Assembly: GCF_014695375.1 (NCBI RefSeq)
Contig: NZ_JACJOG010000015.1
Coordinates: 1-64,000 of the forward strand
From: Coleofasciculus sp. FACHB-T130
Lineage (GTDB): Bacteria; Cyanobacteriota; Cyanobacteriia; Cyanobacteriales; FACHB-T130
DNA length: 64,000 bases
Direction of reading: 5' to 3'
This document shows, one piece after another, positions 50,416 through 59,907 of the stretch. A program made the translations under genes and the position numbers. Under the pieces are notes generated by a model. That model searched no databases. It was not told the origin of the DNA and saw nothing but the letters and a program-made list of their open reading frames with translations. Position 1 is the stretch's first letter, and each line of letters begins with the position of its first letter.

Positions 50416-52359
50416 TCAGGCATCTAACCAAGCTTGGAACATCAGGACATCCCAAAGATAGTATTGCCAGTTGCGATCGCCCACAATATGCTCCTTCCAT
50501 TTCTGACGAATGGGTTGAGGATTGAAATAGCCCTCCCGCTGCAATCGCTCTGTAGAAAGCAATTCCTCCGCCCAGTCTCGTAAAGAACCGCGCAACCAGC
50601 GATCTATCGGAACGCCAAAACCCATTTTAGGACGCTCAATCAAGTTACGAGGTACATATTTACACAATATTTCTCGTAACAGCCATTTCCCCCCGCTCTT
50701 GTTGATTTTCATGGAAAGTGGCAGGCGCAGGGCAAACTCGACAAGGTGGCGATCTAACAGCGGCACGCGAGCTTCTAAAGCCACTCCCATACTAGCCCTA
50801 TCTACCTTGACAAGAATATCGTCCGGAAGATAGGTGACAGTATCGAGGTACATCATTCGCTGCATAAATGATGGTAGGTTCGCCCATTGTTGGCGATCGC
50901 TCAATACTGTCGGTGGTTCGCGGCTACCTATTACCAAAACTTCTGGGTTTTTCCAGTGGGAAAGAAAACTCCTGTAGATGGCTTCAGGGTTCGGCATTGC
51001 CAAAATTTCAGCTAGCTTGTGGATTTTGTCGCCTGGGTTCGGATGCTGTAGTTGCGCGGGTAGTCGACTATCAACATAAGAAAAGGCTTGGTTCCACTTA
51101 TCGGGGGATAAGTTAGTCAATGCATCTGCTGCAACCTGCCTCATCGTTGGCGGTATCCAGCCGATTTGCTGCCAAATCTTGCTAACCAAGAAGTAGCGGT
51201 TGTAGCCACCAAAGAGTTCATCCCCTCCATCGCCGGAAAGTGCAACACTCACTTGCTGTCTGGCAAGTTGAGAGACGAGGAAGGTAGGAATCTGGGATGA
51301 GTCAGAGAATGGCTCATCGTATAAAGTTGGTAGCTTGGGGATAACTGCTAGTGCTTCTTCTGCTGTCACATATAATTCTGTGTGGTCTGTGCCTAAATGT
51401 TGGGCGACAGCTTTGGCATAGGCGGCTTCGTTGTAAGAGTTTTCATAAAAACCGATGGTAAAGGTTTTCACGGGTTGGCTTGAGACTCGCTGCATCATGG
51501 CTACGATAGTCGAGGAGTCGATGCCGCCTGAGAGGAAAGCGCCCAAGGGGACATCTGCCATCATTCGCAGCTTGACAGCTTCTTGTAACAACGTCTCTAG
51601 TTTTTCTGCTGCTTCCGCCTCTGAACCAGCGAAGGAGTTGGTGACACCTGATTCAGCGATTTGCTTGGCAGACCAATATGGTATTGGAGAAGAGCGATTT
51701 TCACCACCATTCCAGGTTAGGACTGTGGCGGGGGCTAATTTGTAGATGCCTTGATAGATGGAATAGGGTGTGGGGATATAGTTGTGCCGCACAAACAGCG
51801 CTAAGGCATCGCGGTTGATTTCACAGTGGAAATGGGGATAAGCTTTGAGTGCTTTTAATTCGGAACCGAATAACAAAGTTTTGCCCATCCAGCCGTAATA
51901 TAGGGGTTTTTCCCCTAGCCTGTCTCGGCACAAGTGCAAAACTCTTTCTTGGCAATCCCACAGGGCAAAGGCAAACATACCGTTAAACTGTTGGACGGCT
52001 TGCTGCAAACCCCACTCTGTAAAAGCAGCCAGCATCACTTCTGTGTCCGAACCACCGCGAAACCGATGTCCTAGCCGTTCGAGTTCTCGCCGCAAGTCTA
52101 AAAAGTTATAAATTTCGCCGTTGAATACTATAATGTAGCGCCCATTGGCAGACACCATCGGCTGATGTCCTTGTGGGGAGAGGTCTACAATTGCCAGCCG
52201 CCGATGACCTAGCGCAATTCCGGCTGCGGCATCCACCCACGCGCCGCCGTCATCTGGGCCGCGATGGAGTAGGGCATCGGACATTTTTCGCGCGATCGCC
52301 TGCATTTCCAATGCGCTTTTTTGTCTGGATATGTCCCAAAAGCCTGTAATACCGCACAT
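50416..52359 (-). CDS. asnB: Glutamine-hydrolysing asparagine synthase
   Basis: The 647-residue protein begins MCGITGFWD, so Cys2 is the N-terminal nucleophile of the glutaminase domain (1-210, with NGEIYNF and GGSDTEVML). The synthetase domain has the PP-motif SGGIDSS for ATP and LSGDGGDELFGGYNRYF. The C-terminal part ends FQAWLDA. The long form and its place in a glycan cluster suggest it amidates a uronic acid or another carboxylate sugar, as several cluster-encoded AsnB proteins do, rather than making free asparagine. It is five bases after the GT4 gene at 52365-53513, in the same transcript. Confidence 0.93.
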   Translation of the reverse strand: MCGITGFWDISRQKSALEMQAIARKMSDALLHRGPDDGGAWVDAAAGIALGHRRLAIVDLSPQGHQPMVSANGRYIIVFNGEIYNFLDLRRELERLGHRFRGGSDTEVMLAAFTEWGLQQAVQQFNGMFAFALWDCQERVLHLCRDRLGEKPLYYGWMGKTLLFGSELKALKAYPHFHCEINRDALALFVRHNYIPTPYSIYQGIYKLAPATVLTWNGGENRSSPIPYWSAKQIAESGVTNSFAGSEAEAAEKLETLLQEAVKLRMMADVPLGAFLSGGIDSSTIVAMMQRVSSQPVKTFTIGFYENSYNEAAYAKAVAQHLGTDHTELYVTAEEALAVIPKLPTLYDEPFSDSSQIPTFLVSQLARQQVSVALSGDGGDELFGGYNRYFLVSKIWQQIGWIPPTMRQVAADALTNLSPDKWNQAFSYVDSRLPAQLQHPNPGDKIHKLAEILAMPNPEAIYRSFLSHWKNPEVLVIGSREPPTVLSDRQQWANLPSFMQRMMYLDTVTYLPDDILVKVDRASMGVALEARVPLLDRHLVEFALRLPLSMKINKSGGKWLLREILCKYVPRNLIERPKMGFGVPIDRWLRGSLRDWAEELLSTERLQREGYFNPQPIRQKWKEHIVGDRNWQYYLWDVLMFQAWLDA

Positions 52360-52364
52360 TCACC

Positions 52365-53513
52365 CTAATTCCTTCTGTTGAGTTGCCCAGTAAGTACAAT
52401 CTCATACAACTCCTCATACTGTGTCACAACAGAGTCTAAAGAAAAGTGTTCGATGATTCTTGTCCGTGCCAGATGCCCCAGTGTTTCTCTACCCATTGAC
52501 CCCAGAGCGATTAACTCTTTCCAGGCCTTGGCGAGTGCTTGCGGATCTCGTGCCGGTACAACTCGCCCTGTGTCGCCCACCAGCCAGGCTGAGTCTCCCA
52601 CATCTGTAACCACACAAGGTACACCGCAGGACATAGCTTCACCAATGACATTGGGAAAAGCTTCGCTGTAAGAAGAAGAGGAAGCAATATCTAAAGCTGC
52701 TGTAATCTGTGGCATATCAGAGCGTTCTCCTAGCAAGTGGATTCGCTCTGTCAACCCCCATGTTTCGATAATATCCTGTAGGGCTTTATTATCTCGACTG
52801 ATTTCCCTACCTGCAAGAACAAAATGTATATCTGAGTATGTTTCTAGCAGAATTGCTGCTGCTTTCAAAAAAGTGGCGTGATCTTTAACAGCGTGATAGC
52901 GCCCCATTAAACCGATGAGAAATATATTTTCTGCAATGCTTAGTTCAGTTCGCAAGCTATTTCTAGCTTCTGTTGAGGGAGTAAATAAATCTGTATCAAA
53001 GCCATTAGGAATTATTCTAGTTTTCTCAGCTTTGTAGCCAAGCTCCTCATGGTGGATTGCGCTGGTTTTAGAGTTATACAGAATTTGTGAGGGATAACTA
53101 GAAAGTTTAGCTAATAGTTTAATGATGGCTGCTGTACCTGCTTTTTCGCTGTCTAATGAGTGCAGAGAGTGGCGAATATTCCAGAGTACAGGTACGGGCT
53201 GAGGAGCAATAATGCCAGCTAATTGTGCTGCTAAATTACCATGATACATCCAGCCTTGAATTAAGTTAGAATTGAGTTCTCTCACAATACTAACCAACCG
53301 CCAAATAGAGGTTAAGGTTGGTATTCCTGGTTTCATATCAATAGTGTAAACTGGGATGCCTAAAGATTCGATGCTAGTGTTTAAGGTTCCTCGCTTCACT
53401 AGAGAAATGACAACCGGAGCGAACTGCTCTTGATTTATACGAGATAATAGATTGTAGAGCATCATTTCAGCCCCACCAGTTGAAAGCCCAGTGATGATAA
53501 ACAACAATTTCAT
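52365..53513 (-). CDS. GT4-family glycosyltransferase
   Basis: The 382-residue GT-B enzyme opens LLFIITGLSTGGAEMMLYNL (acceptor-side N-domain) and has the donor-site motifs IFLIGLMGRYHAVKDHATFL, SSSYSEAFPNVIGEAMSCG and VVTDVGDSAWLVGDTGRVV. It is closely related to the transferase at 54672-55787: both share a GEAM(S/A)CG(V/I)PCVVTDVGDSAW segment, which points to a duplication. It lies between the polytopic protein and asnB, within tight spacing. Acts at the cytoplasmic face on a lipid-linked glycan; sugar not known. Confidence 0.9.
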   Translation of the reverse strand: MKLLFIITGLSTGGAEMMLYNLLSRINQEQFAPVVISLVKRGTLNTSIESLGIPVYTIDMKPGIPTLTSIWRLVSIVRELNSNLIQGWMYHGNLAAQLAGIIAPQPVPVLWNIRHSLHSLDSEKAGTAAIIKLLAKLSSYPSQILYNSKTSAIHHEELGYKAEKTRIIPNGFDTDLFTPSTEARNSLRTELSIAENIFLIGLMGRYHAVKDHATFLKAAAILLETYSDIHFVLAGREISRDNKALQDIIETWGLTERIHLLGERSDMPQITAALDIASSSSYSEAFPNVIGEAMSCGVPCVVTDVGDSAWLVGDTGRVVPARDPQALAKAWKELIALGSMGRETLGHLARTRIIEHFSLDSVVTQYEELYEIVLTGQLNRRN

Positions 53514-53532
53514 CTATATTTTGTAATCTTAG

Positions 53533-54687
53533 CTATATCAAATGTCCTTTAAGCGGAATGCGAGGGGGCTGAATTTTTAAAATCATCCACAAGAAGTGGA
53601 ACTGTGCCCAAGCAATTATAGGAGTTATCTGAAGCCGCTGACGAGGTCCTTGTAGCTCATAGAAAGCTCCATAAAGAAAAAGGGTTAGGACAAGGTATAC
53701 GAATAGAAATTTGACTTCCCTTGAACACCGCCAAAGCATCCATCCACCGCAGATAGCAGGGATAAATAATACCCAATGAAGAATAGATGGAAAAAATAGA
53801 AAAGTAGATGCTGGCTCAATTGACCAAGGTTGAGGCGTTAATGCCATTCTGATTACTCCTAATAGAATAGTTGTCCAATTCTGATCAAGACGATTGAAAT
53901 TATATAGAGTATTTTCTAGCCCTAAGAAAAATATAACAAAAATGCTACCAATAGCTGCTAAAAAAAGTAAAATGTATCTCCGCCAGCCCTTCTGAAAAAG
54001 AGAGAGCCAGATTCCGGTAGCTATCATCATGATGATCGGGACATAAAATCTAATCCAGAAAAAAACAAAAATAACTCCTCCCAAGCCCAATAAATCATAA
54101 AATTTAAGCTGTTTTGATAATCTTAAAATTAAGTAGATTGCTATTATAGTAAGAGTCATAATCATAGGATCTTTTAAATTCAGAAAGGATGACCATGCTA
54201 CTATTTCCCAGTGAAATAAAGAAAACAGAAGCAGCCTCTGAGCATACTTACGGCTAAAACCACTCAGATGAGCTATACGAAACAGAAAATATCCACTAAT
54301 AAAAGTAAGAGAAACGTTTAGAAAGACTGGAGAGTAGTAATACTTACCAAATAAATACTGACCGAGTATATTCCACCACCCATAGAGGACATGTCTCCCT
54401 CCCGATAGAGACATCAGATTCGACAGACCATTTGGATTGACTAGTGCTGTAATCGGGTTATATCCCAATTGCAGCATTTTGGTTCCTTGAGATTGATAAG
54501 TTATGTCATCCAGAAATATCCAAGTACCATCAAAGAAAAAAGCAAAATAAACCAGCGGAATTAAAACTTTGACAAGGGCTGCATAAAAAGCTGTAAAAAT
54601 TGAAAGATTTCGACTAGCAATCCAGAAGCATAATAATCCAATACAAAAAGCAGCCCTGAGCAAATCGCTGGTTAAACCTTCAGCCAC
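53533..54687 (-). CDS. Polytopic membrane protein: Wzy polymerase or GT-C transferase
   Basis: The 384-residue protein has about 9-11 hydrophobic segments. The first large loop carries DDITYQSQGTKMLQLGYNP, and acidic residues just after helix 2-3 (FFDGTWIFLDD) resemble the catalytic loop of GT-C glycosyltransferases. Position in the cluster and size also fit an O-antigen-type polymerase. I cannot decide between them. It overlaps the upstream GT4 gene by 16 bases, so they are coupled. The region is AT-rich compared with the flanking housekeeping genes, as is common for glycan loci acquired by transfer. Confidence 0.7.
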   Translation of the reverse strand: MAEGLTSDLLRAAFCIGLLCFWIASRNLSIFTAFYAALVKVLIPLVYFAFFFDGTWIFLDDITYQSQGTKMLQLGYNPITALVNPNGLSNLMSLSGGRHVLYGWWNILGQYLFGKYYYSPVFLNVSLTFISGYFLFRIAHLSGFSRKYAQRLLLFSLFHWEIVAWSSFLNLKDPMIMTLTIIAIYLILRLSKQLKFYDLLGLGGVIFVFFWIRFYVPIIMMIATGIWLSLFQKGWRRYILLFLAAIGSIFVIFFLGLENTLYNFNRLDQNWTTILLGVIRMALTPQPWSIEPASTFLFFPSILHWVLFIPAICGGWMLWRCSREVKFLFVYLVLTLFLYGAFYELQGPRQRLQITPIIAWAQFHFLWMILKIQPPRIPLKGHLI

Positions 54688-55787
54688 AGTGCTTCCTCTG
54701 TTTGCTCTACGAGTTGCTTCACACTAAAATGCTCGACTATACGCGAACGTACATTTAACCCCAAGACACTTTTCTCCCTTTCTAAACAAGCTACCCACCC
54801 TAAAGCAAGAGCTTCTGGGTTTTGCTTCCCCACTACCACCCCCGTATCACCTACAATCCAGGCTGAATCTCCCACATCCGTCACCACACATGGGATACCG
54901 CACGCCATCGCTTCCCCAATCACATTAGGAAATCCCTCGGTGTAAGAAGAAGAAACAGCCATATCTAGGCTATTATGAACCGCAGGCATATCGGCACGCG
55001 CTCCTGCCCAAATAATTTTGTTAGAGATACCTAACTCTTCAGATAGCTGATACAACTCATTAGCATAACTCTCCAGACCGTTACCCACGCAGACAAAACG
55101 TACATTCTCCCACTCTTGACATAGAAGTGCAGCTGCCTTGAGAAAGGTAGGATGGTCCTTCATAGGGTCTAACCGTCCGACTAATCCAATTAATATTGTG
55201 TCCTCAGCTATACTCCATTCTGTTCGTAACCTCGCCCTTGCTTCCTTGTCTGGTTTAAAGCGTTCTGTATCGATACCATTAGGAATTACTACCATCTTAT
55301 CAGCAGGAAAACCATGTGCTAGATGATAAGCTAGACCCGCATGAGAGTTGATAACAATTAGGTCGGCAAAATGAGAAAATAAGCACTCTAGTTTGAATAT
55401 AAGACGGCATAGCCAGTCATATCGGCTTAAATCAACATTGGATGCTCGAACTCCCCAGAAAATTTTAGTTGATGGAAGAAAAATCTTTAGGAAGATAGTC
55501 AGTAAATTTGATGTACTCATAAATCCATACAAGACATTAGGATTTATGCGCTTTACATGATAGATAAGACGCAATAAAAAGCCGACAACGTCCCAGCGAT
55601 CGCGCTTTTCTAAAGAAATCAACTGGATCTCGCTATCTTGCAGATCTTTTTCTAATGCCCCACCAGAGTAAAAGTAGAGAACTGTTATATTAAATTTTTT
55701 CTTATCAAGGGCTTTTACGAGGGTTATTAATTGTCTTTCAGCCCCGCCATAATTTAGCGAACGAATTAGGAAGGCAATCTCAATCAT
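54672..55787 (-). CDS. GT4-family glycosyltransferase
   Basis: The 371-residue GT-B protein begins IEIAFLIRSLNYGGAERQLI and has ILIGLVGRLDPMKDHPTFLK, SSSYTEGFPNVIGEAMACG (E-x7-E) and VVTDVGDSAWIVGDTGVVV. It is a paralogue of the transferase at 52365-53513. The start codon ATG at 55787 shares one base with the stop of the methyltransferase gene upstream (TAATG), and its end overlaps the polytopic protein, so translation is coupled on both sides. Donor sugar not determined. Confidence 0.92.
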   Translation of the reverse strand: MIEIAFLIRSLNYGGAERQLITLVKALDKKKFNITVLYFYSGGALEKDLQDSEIQLISLEKRDRWDVVGFLLRLIYHVKRINPNVLYGFMSTSNLLTIFLKIFLPSTKIFWGVRASNVDLSRYDWLCRLIFKLECLFSHFADLIVINSHAGLAYHLAHGFPADKMVVIPNGIDTERFKPDKEARARLRTEWSIAEDTILIGLVGRLDPMKDHPTFLKAAALLCQEWENVRFVCVGNGLESYANELYQLSEELGISNKIIWAGARADMPAVHNSLDMAVSSSYTEGFPNVIGEAMACGIPCVVTDVGDSAWIVGDTGVVVGKQNPEALALGWVACLEREKSVLGLNVRSRIVEHFSVKQLVEQTEEALWLKV

Positions 55788-56611
55788 TACTTTTTAAACA
55801 CAAATTGATTGTTGCCTAAGCTACCTCCACAAGTGAGCAGGTTTTCTAGCACAAGATTTTTATTCCGATAGAACTTAAAGATTTCTTCTGGTTTTGCGAC
55901 TTCAAACGGGTAGCCACCTAACCAATCAAACCAATCATAAACTATAGACATACCCCTCGTTTTTTTGTACTCGGTATATCGAGCTATTGGATTTCGAGCC
56001 TTGAGTATATCTACAGCTAATCCACCTAAAATAAAATAGGGAATGAACAAAGTAGAAACTAGGGTTTTCCCGGCTATTCCTGAGCAGTAAAGTTGCTTGA
56101 TTCTGCGCCAACGTTTAGATTTACCGCCCTGTTCATTGTAAATAGCAATAAACAACCTACCCTGCTCTGCAACAGGCAAAGTGACATTTTCTATGGCTTG
56201 CCACATAGCTCCAGTATGGTGAAGCACGCCCCATGAATAAACAATATCAAACTTGCCTAGAGACTTTAAGTAATCTGCGTCTAGAACGGAACCTCGTTCA
56301 ATAATCCAATTATTATCATCAGGAAAATAGCGGCGTTTGAGTTCTTGAGTACAACCTACTGAATCAGGATCGTAATCAAAAGAATGCACTTTAGCTCCTA
56401 AGCGACGAGCGGCAAGAGAAAATAACCCGCTACCAGAGCCAATATCAAGAAAGGTTTTACCTTGTAAATCTTCTACTTGGAGCATCTGTTTGAGCGACTT
56501 TTGTGCTTCTGCAATGCGCTCGTCATTAAGAACTGATAAAAAGCGCTGCCAGTTTTTGCCAAATTGAAAGCGATCGCCCTGCTTTACTTCCTGCTCAAAA
56601 GTGCTTGTCAT
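55787..56611 (-). CDS. Class I SAM-dependent methyltransferase
   Basis: From the ATG at 56611 (MTSTFEQEVKQGDRFQFG) the protein is 274 residues; the frame extends to 56650, but the ATG at 56611 forms an ATGA overlap with the GT4 stop, which decides the start. The SAM site is FLDIGSGSGLFSLAARRLGA, followed by VHSFDYDPDSVGCTQELKRR and DIVYSWGVLHHTGAMW. A C-terminal extension (GMSIVYDWFDWLGGYPFEVA) is typical of glycan-cluster methyltransferases. It probably methylates a sugar of the cluster's product; the target is inferred from context only. Confidence 0.88.
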   Translation of the reverse strand: MTSTFEQEVKQGDRFQFGKNWQRFLSVLNDERIAEAQKSLKQMLQVEDLQGKTFLDIGSGSGLFSLAARRLGAKVHSFDYDPDSVGCTQELKRRYFPDDNNWIIERGSVLDADYLKSLGKFDIVYSWGVLHHTGAMWQAIENVTLPVAEQGRLFIAIYNEQGGKSKRWRRIKQLYCSGIAGKTLVSTLFIPYFILGGLAVDILKARNPIARYTEYKKTRGMSIVYDWFDWLGGYPFEVAKPEEIFKFYRNKNLVLENLLTCGGSLGNNQFVFKK

Positions 56612-57714
56612 AGCTTCTCCTTGACAACTTGATCCAACAATTTTTCCCACATATTCATTACTTTCTCTAAACTAAATCTATCCATTACCTGTGTAGCACG
56701 ACTAGCTAAGCGTTGGCGCTCTGCTTCATCAGACATGAGACGCTTCATTGCCGCAGCTAAAGCATCTACATCTTGATTTTTTACTAAAATACCATCTACG
56801 CCATCACGAATAATCTCTCTTGGCCCGCTGGGACAGTCTGTAGAAATGACGGGTAGACCACAAGCCATTGCTTCACACAGAGCGTTAGGAAATCCTTCAA
56901 ACCTGGAAGACATAACGAAAATATCAGCCTGCTTCAGAAATTCATAAATATTTTTCACCCGTCCAGGTAGATGAACCCGGTTAGACAAACCAAGCTGGTC
57001 CCGCAAAGCTTCTAATTCCGTGCGTAATGCCCCTTCTCCTAATATTGTCAATGTCCAATCAGGGTAGCAGACTTTTAGCAGTGCAAAAGCTTGTAGCAGT
57101 AAGTCAAAACCCTTCTGAGAGTCAAGCCGTCCAACAGCAATTAGAGATGGTTTAGTTATCAATTTTGCTGACTCTGTTTGGTTTGTATTAATAAATATAA
57201 CTGGATTAGGGATAACATACGAGCGAGATTGTATCTGGGCAGAAAAATAACTCAATGCTCTTGCAGTTACCCCAACAACTCGATTGGCTTTGGGATAAAT
57301 CCACTGACGCAATAACCCCCTTACCCCGCCAATAGAGTACATTGCTGGATGAATGCGTTCAGATACTACTACTGGGATATGTAACCCGCGCGTCGCCAGT
57401 AGGGTGAGTATGTTATTTTTATCTATGAAGCTAATTACAGCATCGGGCTGACTATCAGCAATGGCGACTCGTAGAACTTGAATGCGTTTCAGGTTATTCC
57501 AGATACCAACGAGCAAGCTTGGCGACTCTCTAGCTATACCCAAACAAATATGATGAACATTGCAATCTAGGTCATAAAACGGAGGTACTTTGCCATCATC
57601 GAAAGTCAACAAAGTAATTTTCCATCCTTTAGCTGCCCAGTAGTTAGCCATGACTGACATTACCTTTTCAGCACCGCCAGCGAATATGGAAGGAATTACT
57701 AAGGTTAACCGCAT
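56608..57714 (-). CDS. GT4-family glycosyltransferase
   Basis: The 368-residue GT-B enzyme opens LTLVIPSIFAGGAEKVMSVM and has SLIAVGRLDSQKGFDLLLQA, the donor-site SRFEGFPNALCEAMACGLPV and STDCPSGPREIIRDGVDGIL. The SxFEGFPNxLxEAMAxGxP...TDCPSGP set is characteristic of GT4 amylovoran- or GalNAc-type transferases. It overlaps the methyltransferase genes on both sides (10 and 4 bases). Cytoplasmic, acting on undecaprenyl-linked sugar. Confidence 0.92.
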   Translation of the reverse strand: MRLTLVIPSIFAGGAEKVMSVMANYWAAKGWKITLLTFDDGKVPPFYDLDCNVHHICLGIARESPSLLVGIWNNLKRIQVLRVAIADSQPDAVISFIDKNNILTLLATRGLHIPVVVSERIHPAMYSIGGVRGLLRQWIYPKANRVVGVTARALSYFSAQIQSRSYVIPNPVIFINTNQTESAKLITKPSLIAVGRLDSQKGFDLLLQAFALLKVCYPDWTLTILGEGALRTELEALRDQLGLSNRVHLPGRVKNIYEFLKQADIFVMSSRFEGFPNALCEAMACGLPVISTDCPSGPREIIRDGVDGILVKNQDVDALAAAMKRLMSDEAERQRLASRATQVMDRFSLEKVMNMWEKLLDQVVKEKL

Positions 57715-58439
57715 TTTTTTTTTGCAACTATTAAAGCATTACTATAAAATGCCTGAGTGCGATCGCTATAATCTATCAACCAACCGCTTAAGTTAATGAC
57801 CATACAAAAAAATATCCAAAGCGGGAGAATTACGCCTTTTAATATACGACTGTATTTGTACAAGTTCATTTGCCTTTCGAGCCAATTTAAAACTAGCGCC
57901 CCAACCGTGCTACCAATACCGCCCTGATGTTTTGCTTCCATAACTTCATAATTTTGCTCGATTAAATTTATAAGTCCGTATACTGAAAACCGCCGATAAT
58001 CATCTGGTACACCATGCTCGTTATAGATAAAAGGTACAGTTAGTATTAGTATACCGCCCGTTTTTAAAACCCGAGTAATTTCCTCAATAGTATTGCCTAA
58101 GTTGGCTGTGTGTTCTAAAACCTGAGTGCATAAAATAGCATCAAAAGAAGATGTTTCTAAAAGCCATTCTTCATCAGTGTCAATGACAATATCAACCTTT
58201 GAGCCGGGATAAATATCAATGCCGATATGTTTGACCTTCTCTAAATTTATCCAAGTGCTGTAAGGTTTATCACCGCAGCCAACATCGAGCAAGCGCCCTT
58301 CAAGAGTTGGTAATATACGCTTGAGATCTGAATAAAGGTCTTTTACTGCCAACCATTGAAAATGCCAAAATCGTATATGCGGATGCGTTCCGCAAAGCTT
58401 TTTATATAGGTTAGAATAGATATCACCGATAAGACTCAT
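57705..58439 (-). CDS. Class I SAM-dependent methyltransferase
   Basis: The 244 residues include the SAM site LLDVGCGDKPYSTWI, HIGIDIYPGSKVDIVIDTDE and DAILCTQVLEHTANLGNTIE, then ILTVPFIYNEHGVPDDYRRF. The latter (GxPxDYxRF) is frequent in methyltransferases of surface-polysaccharide clusters. A hydrophobic C-terminal segment (VILPLWIFFCMVINLSGWLI) could bind it to the membrane. It overlaps the GT4 gene by ten bases and starts four bases inside the next methyltransferase gene. Confidence 0.88.
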   Translation of the reverse strand: MSLIGDIYSNLYKKLCGTHPHIRFWHFQWLAVKDLYSDLKRILPTLEGRLLDVGCGDKPYSTWINLEKVKHIGIDIYPGSKVDIVIDTDEEWLLETSSFDAILCTQVLEHTANLGNTIEEITRVLKTGGILILTVPFIYNEHGVPDDYRRFSVYGLINLIEQNYEVMEAKHQGGIGSTVGALVLNWLERQMNLYKYSRILKGVILPLWIFFCMVINLSGWLIDYSDRTQAFYSNALIVAKKKCG

Positions 58440-59125
58440 ACAAATTTCTTACTTATAAAAAATATATTTCCGTTGTTTCCATGTAAGCCAATTAGTGATA
58501 AGCATTTTTTGAGCAAGGCACTTATAACACCCTTCCAATTCAATGATGACCAACTAACAAAATAAATTACTTTAAGTTTCTCTACTTTCAGATTACCTGA
58601 AAATATAGCCGCTAAACTATGAGTATTAAAAGACTGCTGGTGTCCCCATTTGTGAAAAATATGTCCACAATCAGGACAGATAACTTGGCTGTTAAAAAGG
58701 TTTTCCTTAAATGGAACAGTCCCAACCAATAACCCAGAATTTTTTAATATCCGTTCTATCTCATACAAGCCTTGCTGTATTTGTTCACTTGATAAATGTT
58801 CGATAACCTCAGAACAAAAAACAACATCAAAAAAATTATCAGGATACGGAATCTGTTCTATATACCCTACCTTTCCTTCAATACCTCTTTGCTCCAGCAG
58901 AGCAATTGTGGTTTCACTTGGGTCTAAAGCATAAGTTTCCCAGGCTTGCTCCATACATTTCTGTTCAAGCCAGCCGTTGCCAACTCCTATGTTCAATACT
59001 CTTGGCTTGGTGTGACTATAAATTGCCAAAACTTGGCGAAAAAGATAGTTTAACCTTGGAGCTGACTGCAAGAATATGTCAGATGATTGTACCTGAAAAT
59101 AATCCCAGATTTTGTCCTGTTGCAT
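58436..59125 (-). CDS. SAM-dependent methyltransferase with Zn-ribbon-like insert
   Basis: The 229-residue protein has VLNIGVGNGWLEQKCME as SAM loop, YALDPSETTIALLEQRGIEG and DVVFCSEVIEHLSSEQIQQG. Between the last strands lies an insert, NSQVICPDCGHIFHKWGHQQ, with two Cys and two or three His that could bind zinc; the same CPDCGxxFHxWGHQ insert is seen in a subset of glycan-cluster methyltransferases. It ends in a four-base overlap with the next methyltransferase gene. Target unknown; likely a glycan or its lipid carrier. Confidence 0.85.
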   Translation of the reverse strand: MQQDKIWDYFQVQSSDIFLQSAPRLNYLFRQVLAIYSHTKPRVLNIGVGNGWLEQKCMEQAWETYALDPSETTIALLEQRGIEGKVGYIEQIPYPDNFFDVVFCSEVIEHLSSEQIQQGLYEIERILKNSGLLVGTVPFKENLFNSQVICPDCGHIFHKWGHQQSFNTHSLAAIFSGNLKVEKLKVIYFVSWSSLNWKGVISALLKKCLSLIGLHGNNGNIFFISKKFV

Positions 59126-59163
59126 TTTTTTATTTTACTGAAGCATTGCTGTAGCCAGTACAA

Positions 59164-59907
59164 TTATTTTTTGATGACAAAAGCTTGACCACTTGGAACA
59201 TTAATAATCTTTTCTGCCTTATTTTCCATTAACTCATCAAACGCTTTTTTTGCGCCTGGACAGGTTGTAAATCCGTAGTCATCACACAAGATTAGTCCAC
59301 CAGTTACCATTTTAGGGTAGAAAAAACAAAGGGAATCAAAGGTAGGTTGATAAAGGTCAACATCTATATGAACAAAACAAAATTTTTTACTTGAGACATT
59401 ATTAAATGTTTCTGGTATCCATCCTTTATAGATTTCTATTTTATCTTTATACTCGGCAAGATTTCTTTTAGCTATATCTTCAGTGGCTTTCAAATCACCT
59501 GCCTGCCAATACACTCCATCTATCTCCAAAGGTGAAGATAAGCCTTCAAACGAGTCAAAAGCATGATGTACCTTGTCAGTATTTTTAAATTTATTACAAA
59601 TTAGCCAAGATGAAGCACCGTTAAAGACACCACACTCAGCCGTGTCACCCGGCAATTCATCAACAAGCGATAACAAAGATGTAATAAAAAATTTTCTGTC
59701 AGCAGAACGGTAGCTTTTTCCTACATATTTTTCGTAAAAATCGAAAAAATCTTTATTTTCAAGCCATATCTTTCCATACTCACTGAAAGTAAATTTTGGA
59801 TACCATAAAGATGCTATTTTCTCACCGAGAACAAAGCTAGCATACTTACTTTCTTGCTTAGAAAAAAACTTTTTGTATAAGAGGCGAAAAAGGGTTATTA
59901 ACTTCAT
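59164..59907 (-). CDS. TylF/MycF-type O-methyltransferase
   Basis: The 247-residue protein belongs to the macrocin-O-methyltransferase (TylF) family: GDTAECGVFNGASSWLICNK, HAFDSFEGLSSP, GDLKATEDIAKRNLAEY, FVHIDVDLYQPTFDSLCFFY and GLILCDDYGF. The DxD/DD acidic residues bind the divalent metal needed for sugar-hydroxyl methylation. In this family the acceptor is a sugar hydroxyl, which supports a methylated glycan as the cluster's product. Its ATG overlaps the flippase stop by four bases. Confidence 0.92.
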   Translation of the reverse strand: MKLITLFRLLYKKFFSKQESKYASFVLGEKIASLWYPKFTFSEYGKIWLENKDFFDFYEKYVGKSYRSADRKFFITSLLSLVDELPGDTAECGVFNGASSWLICNKFKNTDKVHHAFDSFEGLSSPLEIDGVYWQAGDLKATEDIAKRNLAEYKDKIEIYKGWIPETFNNVSSKKFCFVHIDVDLYQPTFDSLCFFYPKMVTGGLILCDDYGFTTCPGAKKAFDELMENKAEKIINVPSGQAFVIKK

